The notes under the pieces were generated by a model. The model was not told the origin of the DNA, searched no databases, and saw nothing but the letters and a program-made list of their open reading frames with translations. Of a stretch of 64,000 bases of DNA, positions 34,955 through 47,326 are shown one piece after another (within the stretch, counting starts at the first letter, position 1; each line of letters begins with the position of its first letter). The DNA is from Physella acuta (lineage: Eukaryota; Mollusca; Gastropoda; Physidae), in the NCBI RefSeq assembly GCF_028476545.1, contig NW_026732728.1, positions 186,001 through 250,000 of the forward strand. The letters are read 5' to 3'. Position numbers and translations under genes: made by a program.

Positions 34955-35160
34955 CTAGAGGTCGCTATTTAACGCTGACCCGAAAGTATCGAGTTCGGAT
35001 CCTCTACCTGAGTCCGTATGACGTCCCTGAGTCCACCCAGCTCTTATGGATACCTTACTCACGTTAGGGAAAAGTAATAACGGCTGCGCATAGTGCTGCC
35101 ATGGTCACTGAAACAGATGAACTCTACTTCACCTGCTACTTGGACGATAGGTTCTGAAGA
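34955..35160 (+). mobile_element. tRNA-SINE, older copy with partial head
   Basis: The B box ATCGAGTTCGGATCC is followed by the body GAGTCCACCCAGCTCTTATG, GGATACCTTACTCACGTTAG, GCATAGTGCTG, CACTGAAACAGATGAACTCT. It belongs to the same family as 12508-12757, with moderate decay and an internal deletion near CTGCCATGGTCACTG. Confidence 0.85.
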
Positions 35161-35442
35161 GTATTTTACTATCAAATAAATGTTATGTGTTTTATATTGA
35201 ACAATTGAATCTCGCCTAAAACTGAGTTAGTGCAGTGAGATTTGAACGGAGACGCTGCAGCAGTATGTATGTAGGTGTAGGATTTTTTTTTTTTTTTTTT
35301 TTTTTACTCTTTGGACTTTTTTATTTTTAGTTTTTCCCTATTGAAATAAAAGCTAATCTTGTCATCACCCAGGATGTGTAACCTGACCCTCAGCTCAGGA
35401 CACCACCCGAGCATAACTGGGACGTAGGGTGAGGTGTCTAGC

Positions 35443-35457
35443 GGGGGGGGGGGGGGG
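35443..35457. repeat. Poly-G tract (one of many)
   Basis: About 14-15 consecutive G. Similar G or C runs of 12 or more occur throughout the window. Confidence 0.9.
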
Positions 35458-36228
35458 TCACGACCTACATGCGCTATGTCAGTGTAAGAAATGCTAAAAA
35501 ATTGATGGGAAAAGATGCGCATCGTTGCGGAGGAATTAATGTAAATGTCGTGATTTAAAGTTGTGACTGCTCAGCGGGGGTCTTCTTCAAGTGTCATAAT
35601 ATGTTGCTTAATGTGTGGGGGAGGGAGGGGAGTGTCACAAGTGTTGATATCGTTTTCATATCATTATGTTGCTCAATCTCTTGTGTTCATATGTGTTGAT
35701 AGTTTCATATAAAGATGAGTCTTGATAATGGGTGTTCATTAGCTGAAGGTCAAGGAGGGGGAGGGGGGTTGGTCATAAGTAAAGATTTTTTTTAAGCTTA
35801 GATTGGTGCGGGGGAGTGGGTTTGTAAGTATTGAGATGTAGTCTAAAAGTAGCGTCAATAGCACTTAAATTGGCCGAGTGAGAATTATAAAATTACTAAA
35901 CGTTTACTTGGTTCTGTTGAAAGTGTTACCATGGCAACCACACCTCAATGCATTATTAAACTACACACACAAATCAACTCTAACCCATACTCTAAATCAA
36001 AGCGATGTATTGCAAAGCTACTTATAACACTTTAATCAAATATACGTTAAATTGTGCACTGTAATCTTGCTCGCAGAGACACACTAGATTACATAATATG
36101 GTCATATATGTTTAGCTAATGACTTTAATAAATTCACAATGCTATGTTGCTGGTGCCCATACTGTAGAACACAGTACTTAAGGATGTTGTCTTGGTGAGA
36201 TGAATGTCAGCAGCCACCATAATATAAG

Positions 36229-36448
36229 CAGTGTTTCTTCCAGACTTTTTTCTCCGGGGAGCACTTGAAATGTTCGGGAAGGGGGGGGGGGGGCGGTCGA
36301 CTTTCTTCGGGGGGGGGGGGCGGACACTGTTAAAAGTATATATTTTCTATATAAATTATATAAATTTCATTTCGTTCGGGTGGGCGGTAGAATTTTTTCC
36401 GGGGGGGGGGGGGGGTGGGCTTCGAAAAGATGCCTGGAAGAAACTCTG
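36229..36448 (+). mobile_element. G-rich hAT-type MITE, full copy with perfect TSD
   Basis: The ends are CAGTGTTTCTTCCAGACTTT and, read inwards from the right, CAGAGTTTCTTCCAGGCATC, each leading into C(T)TTCGGGG-type sequence. The 8-bp duplication AATATAAG is perfect (36221-36228 and 36449-36456). Inside, three long G runs on the plus strand flank an AT core GTATATATTTTCTATATAAA. An 8-bp duplication and CAGTG ends place it in the hAT superfamily. It has no coding capacity. Confidence 0.93.
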
Positions 36449-36869
36449 AATATAAGGTGTAAACAAAACTACAAGGCGCCCTCTGACGCCATAAAACCTA
36501 GACGCGCCACTGAATATCCCATCTCGTGACATTGAATAGAGTGGTCAGCGCCTTGAGCGGTCAATGACCCACAGCTTGTGTGGAACCCCCCCCCCCACCC
36601 CTCCCCTCCCCTTTGTTTGTTGCACAACGGGACCTACACACTTTATCTGGCGAGCGTGTCCGGCAATAGTTGACCATGTGTGGTACAATAGACATTCCAG
36701 ACACGCCGCCGTACTAGACAAATCACACCCCCGCCACCACACTCAACAGTGTTCAGCGACACCTACGCTACAACGACCTCTCTACACTCCATCGTGAATA
36801 GAATCCACCCCTACACTATTCACACACCCACACCACCACCACACACTATTTGTTGATACACACACACAC

Positions 36870-36965
36870 TTATTGCTGACCAGACAAACCCTTTATATGA
36901 CATTGTCACGGAAACTCATAAACTCTACTTCCCCTGCCACATTGACCTCCAAGTCTGAATAGTGT
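36870..36965 (+). mobile_element. SINE 3'-end remnant
   Basis: GTCACGGAAACTCATAAACT followed by CTACTTCCCCTGCC resembles the last third of the SINE body (GTCACAGAAACAAGTGAACTCTACTTCACTTGCC in the full copy, here diverged). Confidence 0.45.
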
Positions 36966-37177
36966 TTAGCCCAAGGGTGCTGACAATAGTTCGCATGTGT
37001 GACGATTCTAAGAGCCTCGATGTAGTGATATTTCGATCTAAGCTATTGCATGAAATAGCTGTAACATTAAATACATCTGGAAAGTTTAATGTAAAATACA
37101 CGTAGCTTTATGTTTTCAAGCCCAACACTACCTCGAGTTAAATCTTATCTTCGTATGAGCCTACAATTTAGTTTATT

Positions 37178-38655
37178 TATTAGACAAGCACAGAAGATAA
37201 GACATACAAACACCAAACAACATATAGGTTAAATTATCATTTTTACTATTCAGTTTGTACACCAAACAAGCTCAGAAGATCACACATACAAACACACAAC
37301 AACATATAGGTTAAATTCACATCTTTACTATTCAGTTTGTACACCAAACAAGCACAGAAGATCACACATACAAACACACAACAACATATAGGTTAAATTC
37401 ACATCTTTACTATTCAGTTTGTACACCAGACAAGCACAGAAGATCACACATACAAACACACAACAACATATAGGTTAAATTCACATCTTTACTATTCAGT
37501 TTGTACACCAAACAAGCACAGAAGATAACATACAAACACCCAACAACATATAGGTTAAATTCACATCTTTACTATTTAGTTTGTACACAAAACAAGCAGA
37601 GAAGATCACACATACAAACACCCAACAACATATAGGTTAAATTCACATCTTTACTATTCAGTTTGTACACCAAACAAGCAGAGAAGATCACACATACAAA
37701 CACCCAACAACATATAGGTTAAATTCACATCTTTACTATTCAGTTTGTACACAAAACAAGCAGAGAAGATCACACATACAAACACCCAACAACATATAGG
37801 TTAAATTCACATCTTTGCTATTCAGTTTGTACACAAAACAAGCAGAGAAGATCATACATACAAACACCCAACAACATATAGGTTAAATTCACATCTTTAC
37901 TATTCAGTTTGTACACCAAACAAGCAGAGAAGATCACACAAACACCCAACAACATATAGGTTAGATTCACATCTTTACTATTCAGTTTGTACATCAAACA
38001 AACAGAGAAGATCACACATACAAACACCCAACAACATATAGGTTAAATTCACATCTTTACTATTCAGTTTGTACACCAAACAAGCAGAGAAGATCACACA
38101 TACAAACACCCAACAACAAAAGGTTAAATTATCATCTTTACTATTCAGTTTGTACACCAAACAAGCACAGAAGATCACACATACAAACACCCAACAACAT
38201 ATAGGTTAAATTCACATCTTTACTATTCAGTTTGTACACAAAACAACCACAGAAGACAAGACATTCAAACACCCAACAACATATAGATTAAATTCACATC
38301 TTTACTATTCAGTTTGTACACAAAACAAGCAGAGAAGATCACACATACAAACACCCAATAACATATAGTTTAAATTCACATCTTTACTATTCAGTTTTTA
38401 CACCAAACAAGCACAGAAGATAACATACAAACACCCAACAACATATAGGTTAAATTCACATCTTTACTATTCAGTTTGTACACCAGACAAGCAGAGAAGA
38501 TCACACATACAAACACCCAACAACATATAGGTTAAATTCACATCTTTACTATTCAGTTTGTACATCAAACAAGCACAGAAGAAAACACAAACACCCAACA
38601 ACATATGTGTTAAATTCACATTTTTGCTATTCAGTTTGTACATCAAACAAGCAGA
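37178..38655. repeat. 82-bp satellite array, about 18 copies
   Basis: Head-to-tail 82-bp units contain CAAGCACAGAAGATCACACA, TACAAACACCCAACAACATA and TTTACTATTCAGTTTGTACA. The period of 82 is constant over neighbouring units (for example 37333, 37415, 37497), and units differ at a few sites (CAGAG/CACAG, ATCACAC/ATAAC). Long minus-strand frames here are repeat artefacts. Confidence 0.97.
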
Positions 38656-39185
38656 GGATCTGTCGTACGATCCAACAAAAAAAGAATTGCTGGGTTGTGG
38701 TAGGTTTTCAAAGTCTTCTATTCACCGGTCACGCATGACAAATATTCCTTCGCACATCAGACCCGTTCCGCTTGGACGGCTCTCAAAGCATTTTGCCCAA
38801 CATTAAAGCGCTCTCAGCCCATAGGCTCTACTACATGTGCTTGACTTCAGCGGGTTGTGTGTTATGTCATAATGACCATACGTCATCATACAGAACTCTA
38901 ATAATTATGTTAATTAATCCACGGCTGGAGGAGAGGGCTTGAAAGGGTGCTTCACCAGTTGACATGGCGGCTAATTGCTAATTAGGTACCTGGGCAGGTT
39001 TTTAGAGTCCAATCGATGAGGTAAGCGGTCCTGTACGCCGGGAAAACTTGCAACACTAACACTAGCTTGCGGCATAGGTTTTATTCATGGCATGTTGCTG
39101 TTGCACAATATAAACCGTCACGTTTGATCACGGCGTCTTAAGACGTGCTACAATATCTCCATTAAAGACTCGCCCAAATCTTGCT

Positions 39186-39412
39186 TTAAAACTTGGGCAG
39201 GGCTGTGGGATGGTAGAACACACGACTGTTAACCCAATAAGCCGAGTTCAGATCCAGGCTTGATTCTGTAGAACGTTTGAGATTCTACCCAGCCCTGTTG
39301 GTTGGGTACCTGACTCCCGTTAGGGAAAGTAAAGTTGACAGGACAAAGTGCTGACCACACTATCCCTACGTATGTCGAGGTCACTGTAATAGGTAAACTC
39401 TCGGCAAAGGTT
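39186..39412 (+). mobile_element. tRNA-SINE, nearly full copy
   Basis: The head GGGATGGTAGAACACACGAC TGTTAACCC has the B box GAGTTCAGATCC. The body follows: ACCCAGCCCTGTTGGTTGGG, TACCTGACTCCCGTTAGGGA, GTGCTGACCACACTATCCCT and CGAGGTCACTGTAATAGGTA. Same family as 12508-12757, older. Confidence 0.85.
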
Positions 39413-40384
39413 ATCTATAACAATTTAATTCAAATTGTTCAGTATAAAACACATTGCAATAGATTATATAAAAAGTGATAAACAATTACAACATACGCAT
39501 GTTACTATATATCATTACAGTAATTACGAAACGTTAAAACGTAAACAAAAAATACGTGTATCTTAAACTACAATAATAAACTGTAATTAAGTAACGTTTA
39601 TTCATTTGTTTACAATACTGTATCTGAAACTGAAAGGTAAACAAGTATTGAATTTCAAGTGATCGAATTATTTACTTGGCCATTTATCAAGTTAATCACC
39701 GATCTAGGCCTAAGTTTCTGATCTGATTTATCGTGTGTACAATGACTAGGTCTACATATTTGGACACCCCAAGCTAGACAAGGATTAGATTGAACAGACT
39801 ACAACGTAAACCCCTTCCCTAATAACACTACGACAGCGAACTAATAACATGTGATTTCCGCATCGAAAAAGCTTGGTGAAAAATTAAAAGCAGTTAATAC
39901 CGGTTAAATCTAGAATCTTTTAGGTCGAGTGAGGGGAGGGGGGGGGGGGTGGTGAAGAAAAAGGTCCTTAAAGGTAAAAACTACCATCACAAATGATGGG
40001 ACGTTGACATTCGCAGTTGTGGCCCCTTGCCAAACATCACCCACACAAATTCAATCAACAGGTTCGCTTCCCTCCCTTCTACACAGTCGTGTCCCCTGAA
40101 TTCTATTATACAGTACGGTCACTCTTGGCTGACCATGCAGAGACCTGTACAGGTACACAATAGAGGGGGGGGGGGCTAAGGTGTCTGAAAGCTGGATTTT
40201 GCTACACGTTTAAAGGGACGATTTTGTGACAGGAATGCAGTTACTATTATGGTGTGTTTATTTTGAGATATTTAATAGAAGAAAACAATAGGATGAGAAT
40301 GTATTTAAAAAGCACCTACGGAAACTGCCACAGAAACAGGGCAAGTCAGGGGAGACGATGAACTTGTCAAAATCACAGGATATG

Positions 40385-40505
40385 TAAGGGTAGGCGGTCG
40401 GGCGGGTTGGTAGGGGTTGGTGTCGGGCGGGTTGGTAGTCAGGCGGGTTGGTAGAGGTTGGTGTCGGGCGGGTTGGTAGTCAGGCGGGTTGTCTGTTTTG
40501 TAGTG
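40385..40505. repeat. Short G-rich tandem repeat
   Basis: GGGCGGGTTGGTAG with GTCAGGCGGGTTGGTAG variants occurs about six times. Possible G-quadruplex sequence. Confidence 0.75.
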
Positions 40506-42003
40506 TTGTGGGTTAGCTCTGTCTTGTTAGGTGGGCGTCTTGTTGGTTGATGTCTCGTAGTAATTAAAGGGTAGCTGACTTGTTAAATAGATGTAATGTT
40601 GGTTAATGTCTTGTTAGGTGGGTATCAATAGATGGGCCAATACAAGCACCCAACTGATGCTAGAACCTGGAAATACCACCACAAATACTGGACCAACTCT
40701 AAAAGAAATCCCTGAACAAACTTTTAAACCGACAGTAAATTGTTTGTGTAGCATAATAATACAACAAAGAGTTATTTGATGTTGTAAAAACATGTCTCAC
40801 CAATATTGTTGTTTCACAAGTCCTCTAATTAGTTACCACCCACATCTCACAACAGCTAAGGCTAATTTAAGAAAAAAAAAAAAAAACTTGTATTACGAGA
40901 ATAAAACTGTGGCGTCATTAATTAGGACACAAAAACAAGAACTGTCACATTAAAATAGGCATTTAATAAAGTTGTTGAGATGAAGGACCTGTGATTCATA
41001 CATGTAACCCCCCCCCCCTCCCGACACACACACACCTCCACACACCGTGCCACACAAAAAAATTCTAACATGGCGTTCGGATTAGTCTCTGTGAATGAAC
41101 GAGTTATAAATTATGCAGAAAATATTTTAGAGGCCTTTGTACTGGTCACTTGGATAGTGTGTTAGCTGTTGTTGTACACGTGGGTTTTATGTTAGTGCTT
41201 GTATGAGCTGTGGGGTGTCCTGGTGTTAGGGGCATGTTATGTTTGGTGTATGGTGTCTGAGACCTGTGTTGTTTGGTGTTTGGTGTTTGAGACATGGTGT
41301 ATGGTGTGTATAGAACATGCGCTGTTTGGTGTCTTGATGTAGAACGTGTGATGTTTGGTGTATGGTGTGTAGGACATGTGATTTTTGGGACACAAAATAT
41401 TTGGTGTCTATGTGTTAAGTATATGAGTTGTGCGGTGTCTTGATACTTGGTGTTCGGTGATTGTAAACGAGAAGCCAACACCCCCAACTGAGGTTGTGCA
41501 TCAATATAGTGTACACATGTCAATATCTCTCGTTGTACAAACGACACCAATAAATCAAATTGTGGTTTACACATATAACATCAAGAAATCAAACTCTGAG
41601 GTACACATGACATTAACAAAATCAAACAGTGTTGCACACACATGTCCTGTATAAGAACCAATATCCCTGTCTACATCCTTGTATAAGCCTCAATGTACCA
41701 GCAGAAATACTCTGCACTTGTCCACCTTGTAGCTCACACACACACAGACTACCCGTTCACACCCACATCAATACTATCGAGTGCTCCTTAAAGTGGTTAG
41801 GACGAAACATCCATGGATACCCAGCGGATCTTCTATACAAATGTTTCACGACTCAAAACATGGATTATTATCCAAGACCACCCCCCCCACACACATATTT
41901 CTTCCAAGATCTGTAACCACACCGCCGCAAAGTAGTTGTAAACCCAACGTCAGCCGTTTTACGAAACAAAGATTTAACGTGTGTATGTTATTTCAATCAC
42001 ATC

Positions 42004-42216
42004 CAGAGTTTTATCTTTTCGGGGGAGGGGGGGGGAGCCCCACCCGAAGAAAGTCTACCGCCCTCCCCCCGAACGAGATGGATTTTATATAGTAAACATA
42101 CACTTTTACTAGTGTCCGCCCCCCCGACAAATTTTGAACGCCCCCCCCCCCCCGAAAATATAAAGTCCCCCCCCCCACCCCCCACCCCCGAAGAAAACAG
42201 TCTGGAAGAAACACTG
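42004..42216 (-). mobile_element. G-rich hAT-type MITE, full copy
   Basis: The left end is CAGAGTTTTATCTTTTCGGG; the right end, read inwards, is CAGTGTTTCTTCCAGACTGT. Flanking octamers are ATCACATC (41996-42003) and AGCACATC (42217-42224), matching at 7 of 8 bases. C-rich on the plus strand, so inverted relative to the 36229 copy; the AT core is present. Confidence 0.9.
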
Positions 42217-42904
42217 AGCACATCGCACACAAACTTAACGTAGCACATAAGCTTTAGCTCCTTAGAAGGAATCTCGCCTAACCCCTTTACATGAGAATTA
42301 AAAAATAAAAAACTAAGACCAAGAAATCAATGTTCAATACAGCGGTCTCTGTCGCATTTGGTAGGACACAACTAGATATATCCCACCACACGTCAGTAGA
42401 TAACAAATTCTCGAGTTCGTATGACACACGCGGCAAAAAAACTGTTTTAACGACGTTACGGCTGAATGGACGTCGATAAAGGATCCATTATCCGCCCCCT
42501 GTGTAGACCCTACAACAAAAAACGTTTGGAACAAATTCAATTTGTATGACTTAATTTCCTATACAAGTCATAAACGGAAGAATGGTCAATTCATGCTCGC
42601 GAGAAAAGCTCTTTTTTTCTGATGATATTATTTACAAATAAAATATAGTCGAGTATTTATCGCTTCCAAGAGAAAAGCATAAAGTCGATAGGCGGTAATC
42701 CTTTCAGAACGTATCTGTGTGTTAGCTATACAGAGATATATTCAAGTTATAGGTGTCGTGTATGATACTGCTCGATAAATTCTCATTTTGTTTTGTTAAA
42801 TACTTGAAGTAAAAAAATCGATAGCATATCGATGAGAATGATCGTTGATTGGAAAAGTTAAATACGGTTCGGATCGTGCTCACAGTCTGCACATTGCGGC
42901 GGTT

Positions 42905-42985
42905 GATCAGATGTGTTCACTGGTCGAGCGGTAGAGTGATATCAGTTACTTGAACGCCGTGTGTTCAACTCCTGATTCGAGTTCG
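42905..42985 (+). mobile_element. tRNA-like SINE head remnant
   Basis: CACTGGTCGAGCGGTAGAGTG (A-box region) and GTGTTCAACTCC (B-box-like) have the spacing of the SINE head. No body follows. Confidence 0.5.
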
Positions 42986-43118
42986 TTTGGTTGAGGCTGT
43001 AAAGAGCAACAAAAACAAAAGACAGGCAAAAGTTTTTATCAGGCATCACTTCGAGACACAAAACATCTCACGCCTACCTCCCCTCCACCCCTACCCAAAC
43101 TAAATTGAATTTATGTAA

Positions 43119-43224
<106 letters not shown>

Positions 43225-44563
43225 GCTTCAACCAATATTCCATTCCAATCCTACCCTCGGATTTGTAAGTCCACCAACCTCCCTCGTGAAAGTCTTAAGT
43301 GCCGCCCCTCCCCGGAGAAAATAATGTTTGAAAGCTTTGTGCTGATAGTCGACGAGTTAATTATTTTTTTTTTGTATAAACTAATTAAACAGCATGCCGG
43401 GTAAACGTTAGAGTGAGTAACTATTGACTAAGTTCGCGTTTTGTCCAATGATTTTCTCCATGGTTTTATCCGCTTGTAAAAAAAAATATCGTGCACATTT
43501 TTTTTGGCTTTGATTGTTCTCTAAACATGCCAGTGGAACGAAACACGTCCTACAAAATGTTGGCCCAATACTCGCGCACGGGACCCATCGATTCATTGAT
43601 TTGCCAGTATTTGTTCCCGTTTAATAATTTCGCGATCCACTTGGGCGCAACACATTCTTACCCACTGAAGCAGTTTCTTTGCGTTTTATCCCCCCCCCCT
43701 CCTACTCCCCAAGCCCAACCCTCACCCCCCCCCCCGACAGCCCGACCCCACGGTGTGTTTACATGAAGATCTGATAGGTTTACTCCGCGCGCGTGATGTC
43801 CGTTCACCAGCGACTTGTGCGCTTCGATTGATTGGTGCGTGACAAATGATTGATCTGACTATTATTTGATTTTAGCAGACTTTGATTCATCACGTAATGT
43901 ATGGCTAAAATCTCGAGGTGAGAAATTGACGTCTGCTGTTGTTAGTTAAATCTGTCATATCAACTTGTAACGGGTGACGAATGTTTCTGATGTCACCAAA
44001 ACATGGCAGTGGAGAGTTGCAGTCATGGTATACACCCCTCACCCCACATACTGACGTGTTAGGTGACTGTATGGGTCACTGTCTAAGGCATGACAGTGGT
44101 ACTCGCTGCTGTTGTGTTCAAGACACCTGCCTAAAGACGCTTGTTTCTGGCACTATAAAATTGTGCAAAAAGTTAAGTTTGTAAGACTCATATAATATAA
44201 TATTATAGTAGAATCGTTATCATTAAACATAATGCAAACACAGTCTGCAACAGAGCCGATTTTTATGTTTCATTTTTTTTACCACTAATACAATCTACGT
44301 GTTAATAGGATTCTGTATTTCTATCAACACGCCCATGTTTAGAATATTCTCTAGTCGAGACATCGTTAATCTCTGAGGCATGGCATTATCTTATCTCCAG
44401 ATTCTAATCTAAAGAAACCCACTTGTCTGGACTGTTTATAGAATTTGCAATTCTTTCTATGGAGAATTCTTTCTTGTAGTTATTTGTTCTAATGATTTCG
44501 TTCTTGGTGTATTTTGCATGCTATTCTTTGATTGTCAGTTCCTTTTTCTACTGATGTACATAC

Positions 44564-44671
44564 CTAGCAAAGCTAACTGTACCTCACGAATTGGGGTATA
44601 AGGATCACATTTCAATAGTTTACTGATCTTTGTATCCTCCAGGTAGAGTTCATCATCCCAAACATCCGCAA
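44564..44671 (-). CDS. Candidate internal exon of an unrecognised protein
   Basis: A 108-nt open stretch is bounded by a good acceptor (GACTTGGTTTTCCTCAG|TTG, with a CTGAC branch-like motif upstream) and a good donor (TTGCTAG|GTATGT). Entry and exit phases are both 1, so the exon is a multiple of three. It encodes ADVWDDELYLEDTKISKLLK, then CDPYTPIREVQLALL. The composition is protein-like (mixed acidic, basic and hydrophobic residues, no simple repeat), unlike most frames here. I do not recognise the family, and no neighbouring exon is visible within several kb. It might belong to a gene with long introns, or be chance. Confidence 0.4.
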
Positions 44672-45475
44672 CTGAGGAAAACCAAGTCAGGTTTTTACAG
44701 CGTTTTTTTTTTAACGACAACCAAGGGTTCAGTTTCATTTTAAAACCAAAACACATTTTTAACATGAATATCCGTAACATAAGATATAATTAATCTGTTT
44801 GCTGACTTCGGAAGGTTTTGTGTTTTTGGAAAGCTTATCACCAGTTTCTTCTTCAACATGATCCAGGTACCCATTGGAGCTGAATCCATCCGGAAGTTTT
44901 ATTTGGACTCGAACCCTCTACGCGCACCTAATCGAGAGGTTTTCTGTTCAAAACACTTAACTGGCTACCGAAAACAATTCGCTCCAACTACATTTAAAAC
45001 CTACTCATCTTTCGGATATGGATAAAGGTTAGGTGGCTGCCTTAGTGAGGTGAGTTGAATGGTTGCCAGTGCAACTTTTTAACAGGCTCAACCACATATC
45101 TTTACACAGCTTTATGTTGTTTCACACTGTACAACCACAGACTTGTCAGCATACAATCACCAACACTACACCAATAACAATTCATCGGGTAAAGTGCGAA
45201 GTTTCGCTTGTGGTTTCCTAGCGGCTCGTTTTCATTTCAAGACATTTTTTTTGTTACATTTGTTAATCCGGGATTTGGTTGGCGACGTGGAATGGGGGAA
45301 GATCTATTTTTAGAATATAATCACTGGATGAGGATGAGGGGAATAAGGTTTGGAGGTTTGAGTTGCAGGTTTGTAAGGTGAGATATTTTGAAGAACGATC
45401 ACATAAGCCAGATATGTACGTCATAATTATGTGGAACACAGAATGTGGCTGGAACCTGCATGTTCAGGTAAAGGT
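44672..45475. other. Stretch between the candidate exon and the 16-bp minisatellite
   Basis: Apart from a decayed SINE-like segment (44862-44980), nothing recognised. Confidence 0.5.
44862..44980 (-). mobile_element. Decayed tRNA-SINE fragment
   Basis: On the minus strand the B box GGGTTCGAGTCC is followed by GGATGGATTCAGCTCCAATG and GGTACC, which mirror the SINE order head - GAGTCCACCCAACTCTGATGGGTACC. Heavily diverged. Confidence 0.5.
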
Positions 45476-46605
45476 AGAGCCAGGTAGTGACAGACCCATG
45501 TTCTTACAGACCAATCTTGTGACAGACCCGTCTTGTGACAGACCCAGGTAGTGACAGACCCAGGTAGTGACAGACACAGGTAGTGACAGACCCATCTTGT
45601 GACAGACCTATCTTGTGACAGACCCAGGTAGTGACAGACCCAGGTAGTGACAGACCCAGGTAGTGACAGACCCAGGTAGTGACAGACCCAGGTAGTGACA
45701 GACCCAGGTAGTGACAGACACATGTTGTGACAGACCCAGGTAGTGACAGACCCAGGTAGTGACAGACACATGTTGTGACAGACCCAGGTAGTGACAGACC
45801 CAGGTAGTGACAGACCCAGGTAGTGACAGACTCACCTTGTCACAGACCCATGTTGTTACAGACCCATGTTGTGACAGACCCAGGTAGTGACAGACTCAGG
45901 AAGTGACAGACCCAGGTAGTGACTTGTGACAGACCCACCTTGTCACAGACCCATGTTGTAACAGACCCAGGTAGTGACAGACCCAGTTAGTGACAGACCC
46001 AGGTAGTGACAGACCCAGGTAGTGACAGACCCAGGTAGTGACAGACCCAGGTAGTGACAGACCCAGGTAGTGACAGACCCAGGTAGTGACAGACACATGT
46101 TGTGACAGACCCAGGTAGTGACAGACCCAGGTAGTGACAGACACATGTTGTGACAGACCCAGGTAGTGACAGATCCAGGTAGTGACAGACCCAGGTAGTG
46201 ACAGACCCAGGTAGTGACAGATCCAGGTAGTGACAGACCCAGGTAGTGATAGACCCAGGTAGTGACAGACCCAGGTAGTGACAGACCCAGGTAGTGATAG
46301 ACCCAGGTAGTGACAGACCCATCTTGTGACAGACCCACCTTGTCACAGACCCATCTTGGGACAGACCCAGGTAGTGACAGACCCATCTTGGGACAGACCC
46401 AGGTAGTGACAGACCCAGGTAGTGACAGACCCACCTTGTCACAGACCCATCTTGTGACAGACCCACCTTGTCACAGACCCATCTTGGGACAGACCCATGT
46501 TGTAACAGACCCAGGCAGTGACAGACCCAGGTAGTGACAGATCCTGGTTGTGACAGACCCACCTTGTCACAGACCCATGTTGTGATAGACCCATGTAGTG
46601 ACATG
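45476..46605. repeat. 16-bp minisatellite, about 70 copies
   Basis: The unit GTGACAGACCCAGGTA repeats in 16-bp steps for about 1.13 kb. Variants include CATCTTGTGACAGACC, CACCTTGTCACAGACC and CATGTTGTGACAGACC, which form higher-order patches. Because 16 is not a multiple of 3, it opens long frames in several phases on both strands; none should be read as a gene. Confidence 0.98.
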
Positions 46606-46790
46606 TCACATTTGAAGCCCCGTGCTACACTGAGTCTATAACCCCTCGCATGCCTAACGTTTTTCCTCCTTTAACTAAAACATGGAGGCTTATGCTGAGC
46701 GGATATCGCCATCAATACAAGCTTTGTGCAATGTGACGTAACTCTGTAAAAATCATTGCACGTCACCGGGATGGAAAACAATGGAAAATA

Positions 46791-47250
46791 TGTGGGCGGG
46801 GGTGATGGTTTCAGAGTGTCTTCTGTTCATGTGGGCGGGGGTGATGGTTTTAGAGTGTCTTCTGTTCATGTGGGCGGGGTGATGGTTTTAGAGATTCTTC
46901 TGTTTATGTGGGCAGGGGTGATGGTTTTAGAGTTTCTTCTGTTTATGTGGGTGGGGGTGATGGTTTTAGAGTTTCTTCTGTTTATATGGGCGGGGTGGTG
47001 GTTTTAGAGATTCTTCTGTTTATGTGGGCGGGGGTGATGGTTTTAGAGATTCTTCTGTTTGTGTGGGCGTGGGTGGGGGTGATGATGGTTTTAGAGTTTC
47101 TTCCGTTTATGTGGGCGGGGAGGTGGTGGTTTTAGAGTTTCTTCTGTAAATTTTGGCGAATGCGGGGGGGGGGGGGGAAAGGGGGTTGATGGTGTTAGAG
47201 ATTCTTCTGTAAATGTGTGGGGGAGGGTGATGGTTCTAGAGCTTCTTCCT
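46791..47250. repeat. 39-bp minisatellite, about 10-11 copies
   Basis: The unit GTGGGCGGGGGTGATGGTTT plus TAGAGTTTCTTCTGTTTAT repeats every 39 bp with slippage in the G block; a G run sits at about 47164. Long plus-strand frames are artefacts. Confidence 0.95.
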
Positions 47251-47326
47251 GTTGAACTAACTAGAGATACTTGCCTGTCTGCAGTTGATAGAACTGTAGA
47301 ATCTCCTTATTGGTGTGTTGATATAT

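Larger units (their letters stand above)
28761..37177. other. Gene-poor region upstream of qki
   Basis: No gene recognised. It contains a G run (about 29107-29124), SINE remnants (29310, 31840, 32191, 34180 and 34955), the (TA)/(TG)/(TATG) microsatellite at 29691-30025, a GC-rich TATA-box segment near 30060-30430, a long T run (about 30608-30647), a three-copy 31-bp repeat (32285-32377), a (TA)n tract, a GC-rich patch near 33220-33700 and one MITE (36229-36448). Confidence 0.6.

Noticed and set aside
37818-38190. Minus-strand frames with repeated hydrophobic blocks, resembling a membrane protein
   Set aside because: They read through the 82-bp satellite; hydrophobicity comes from the repeat composition.
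37178-38655. A CRISPR array (regular repeats)
   Set aside because: Units are contiguous without variable spacers, and the DNA is plainly eukaryotic.
45427-46604. Long minus-strand frames (up to about 205 codons) of repeated Val-Cys-His-Tyr-Leu-Gly-Leu-Ser
   Set aside because: They arise from the 16-bp minisatellite being open in several phases; no start context, splice signal or non-repetitive domain.
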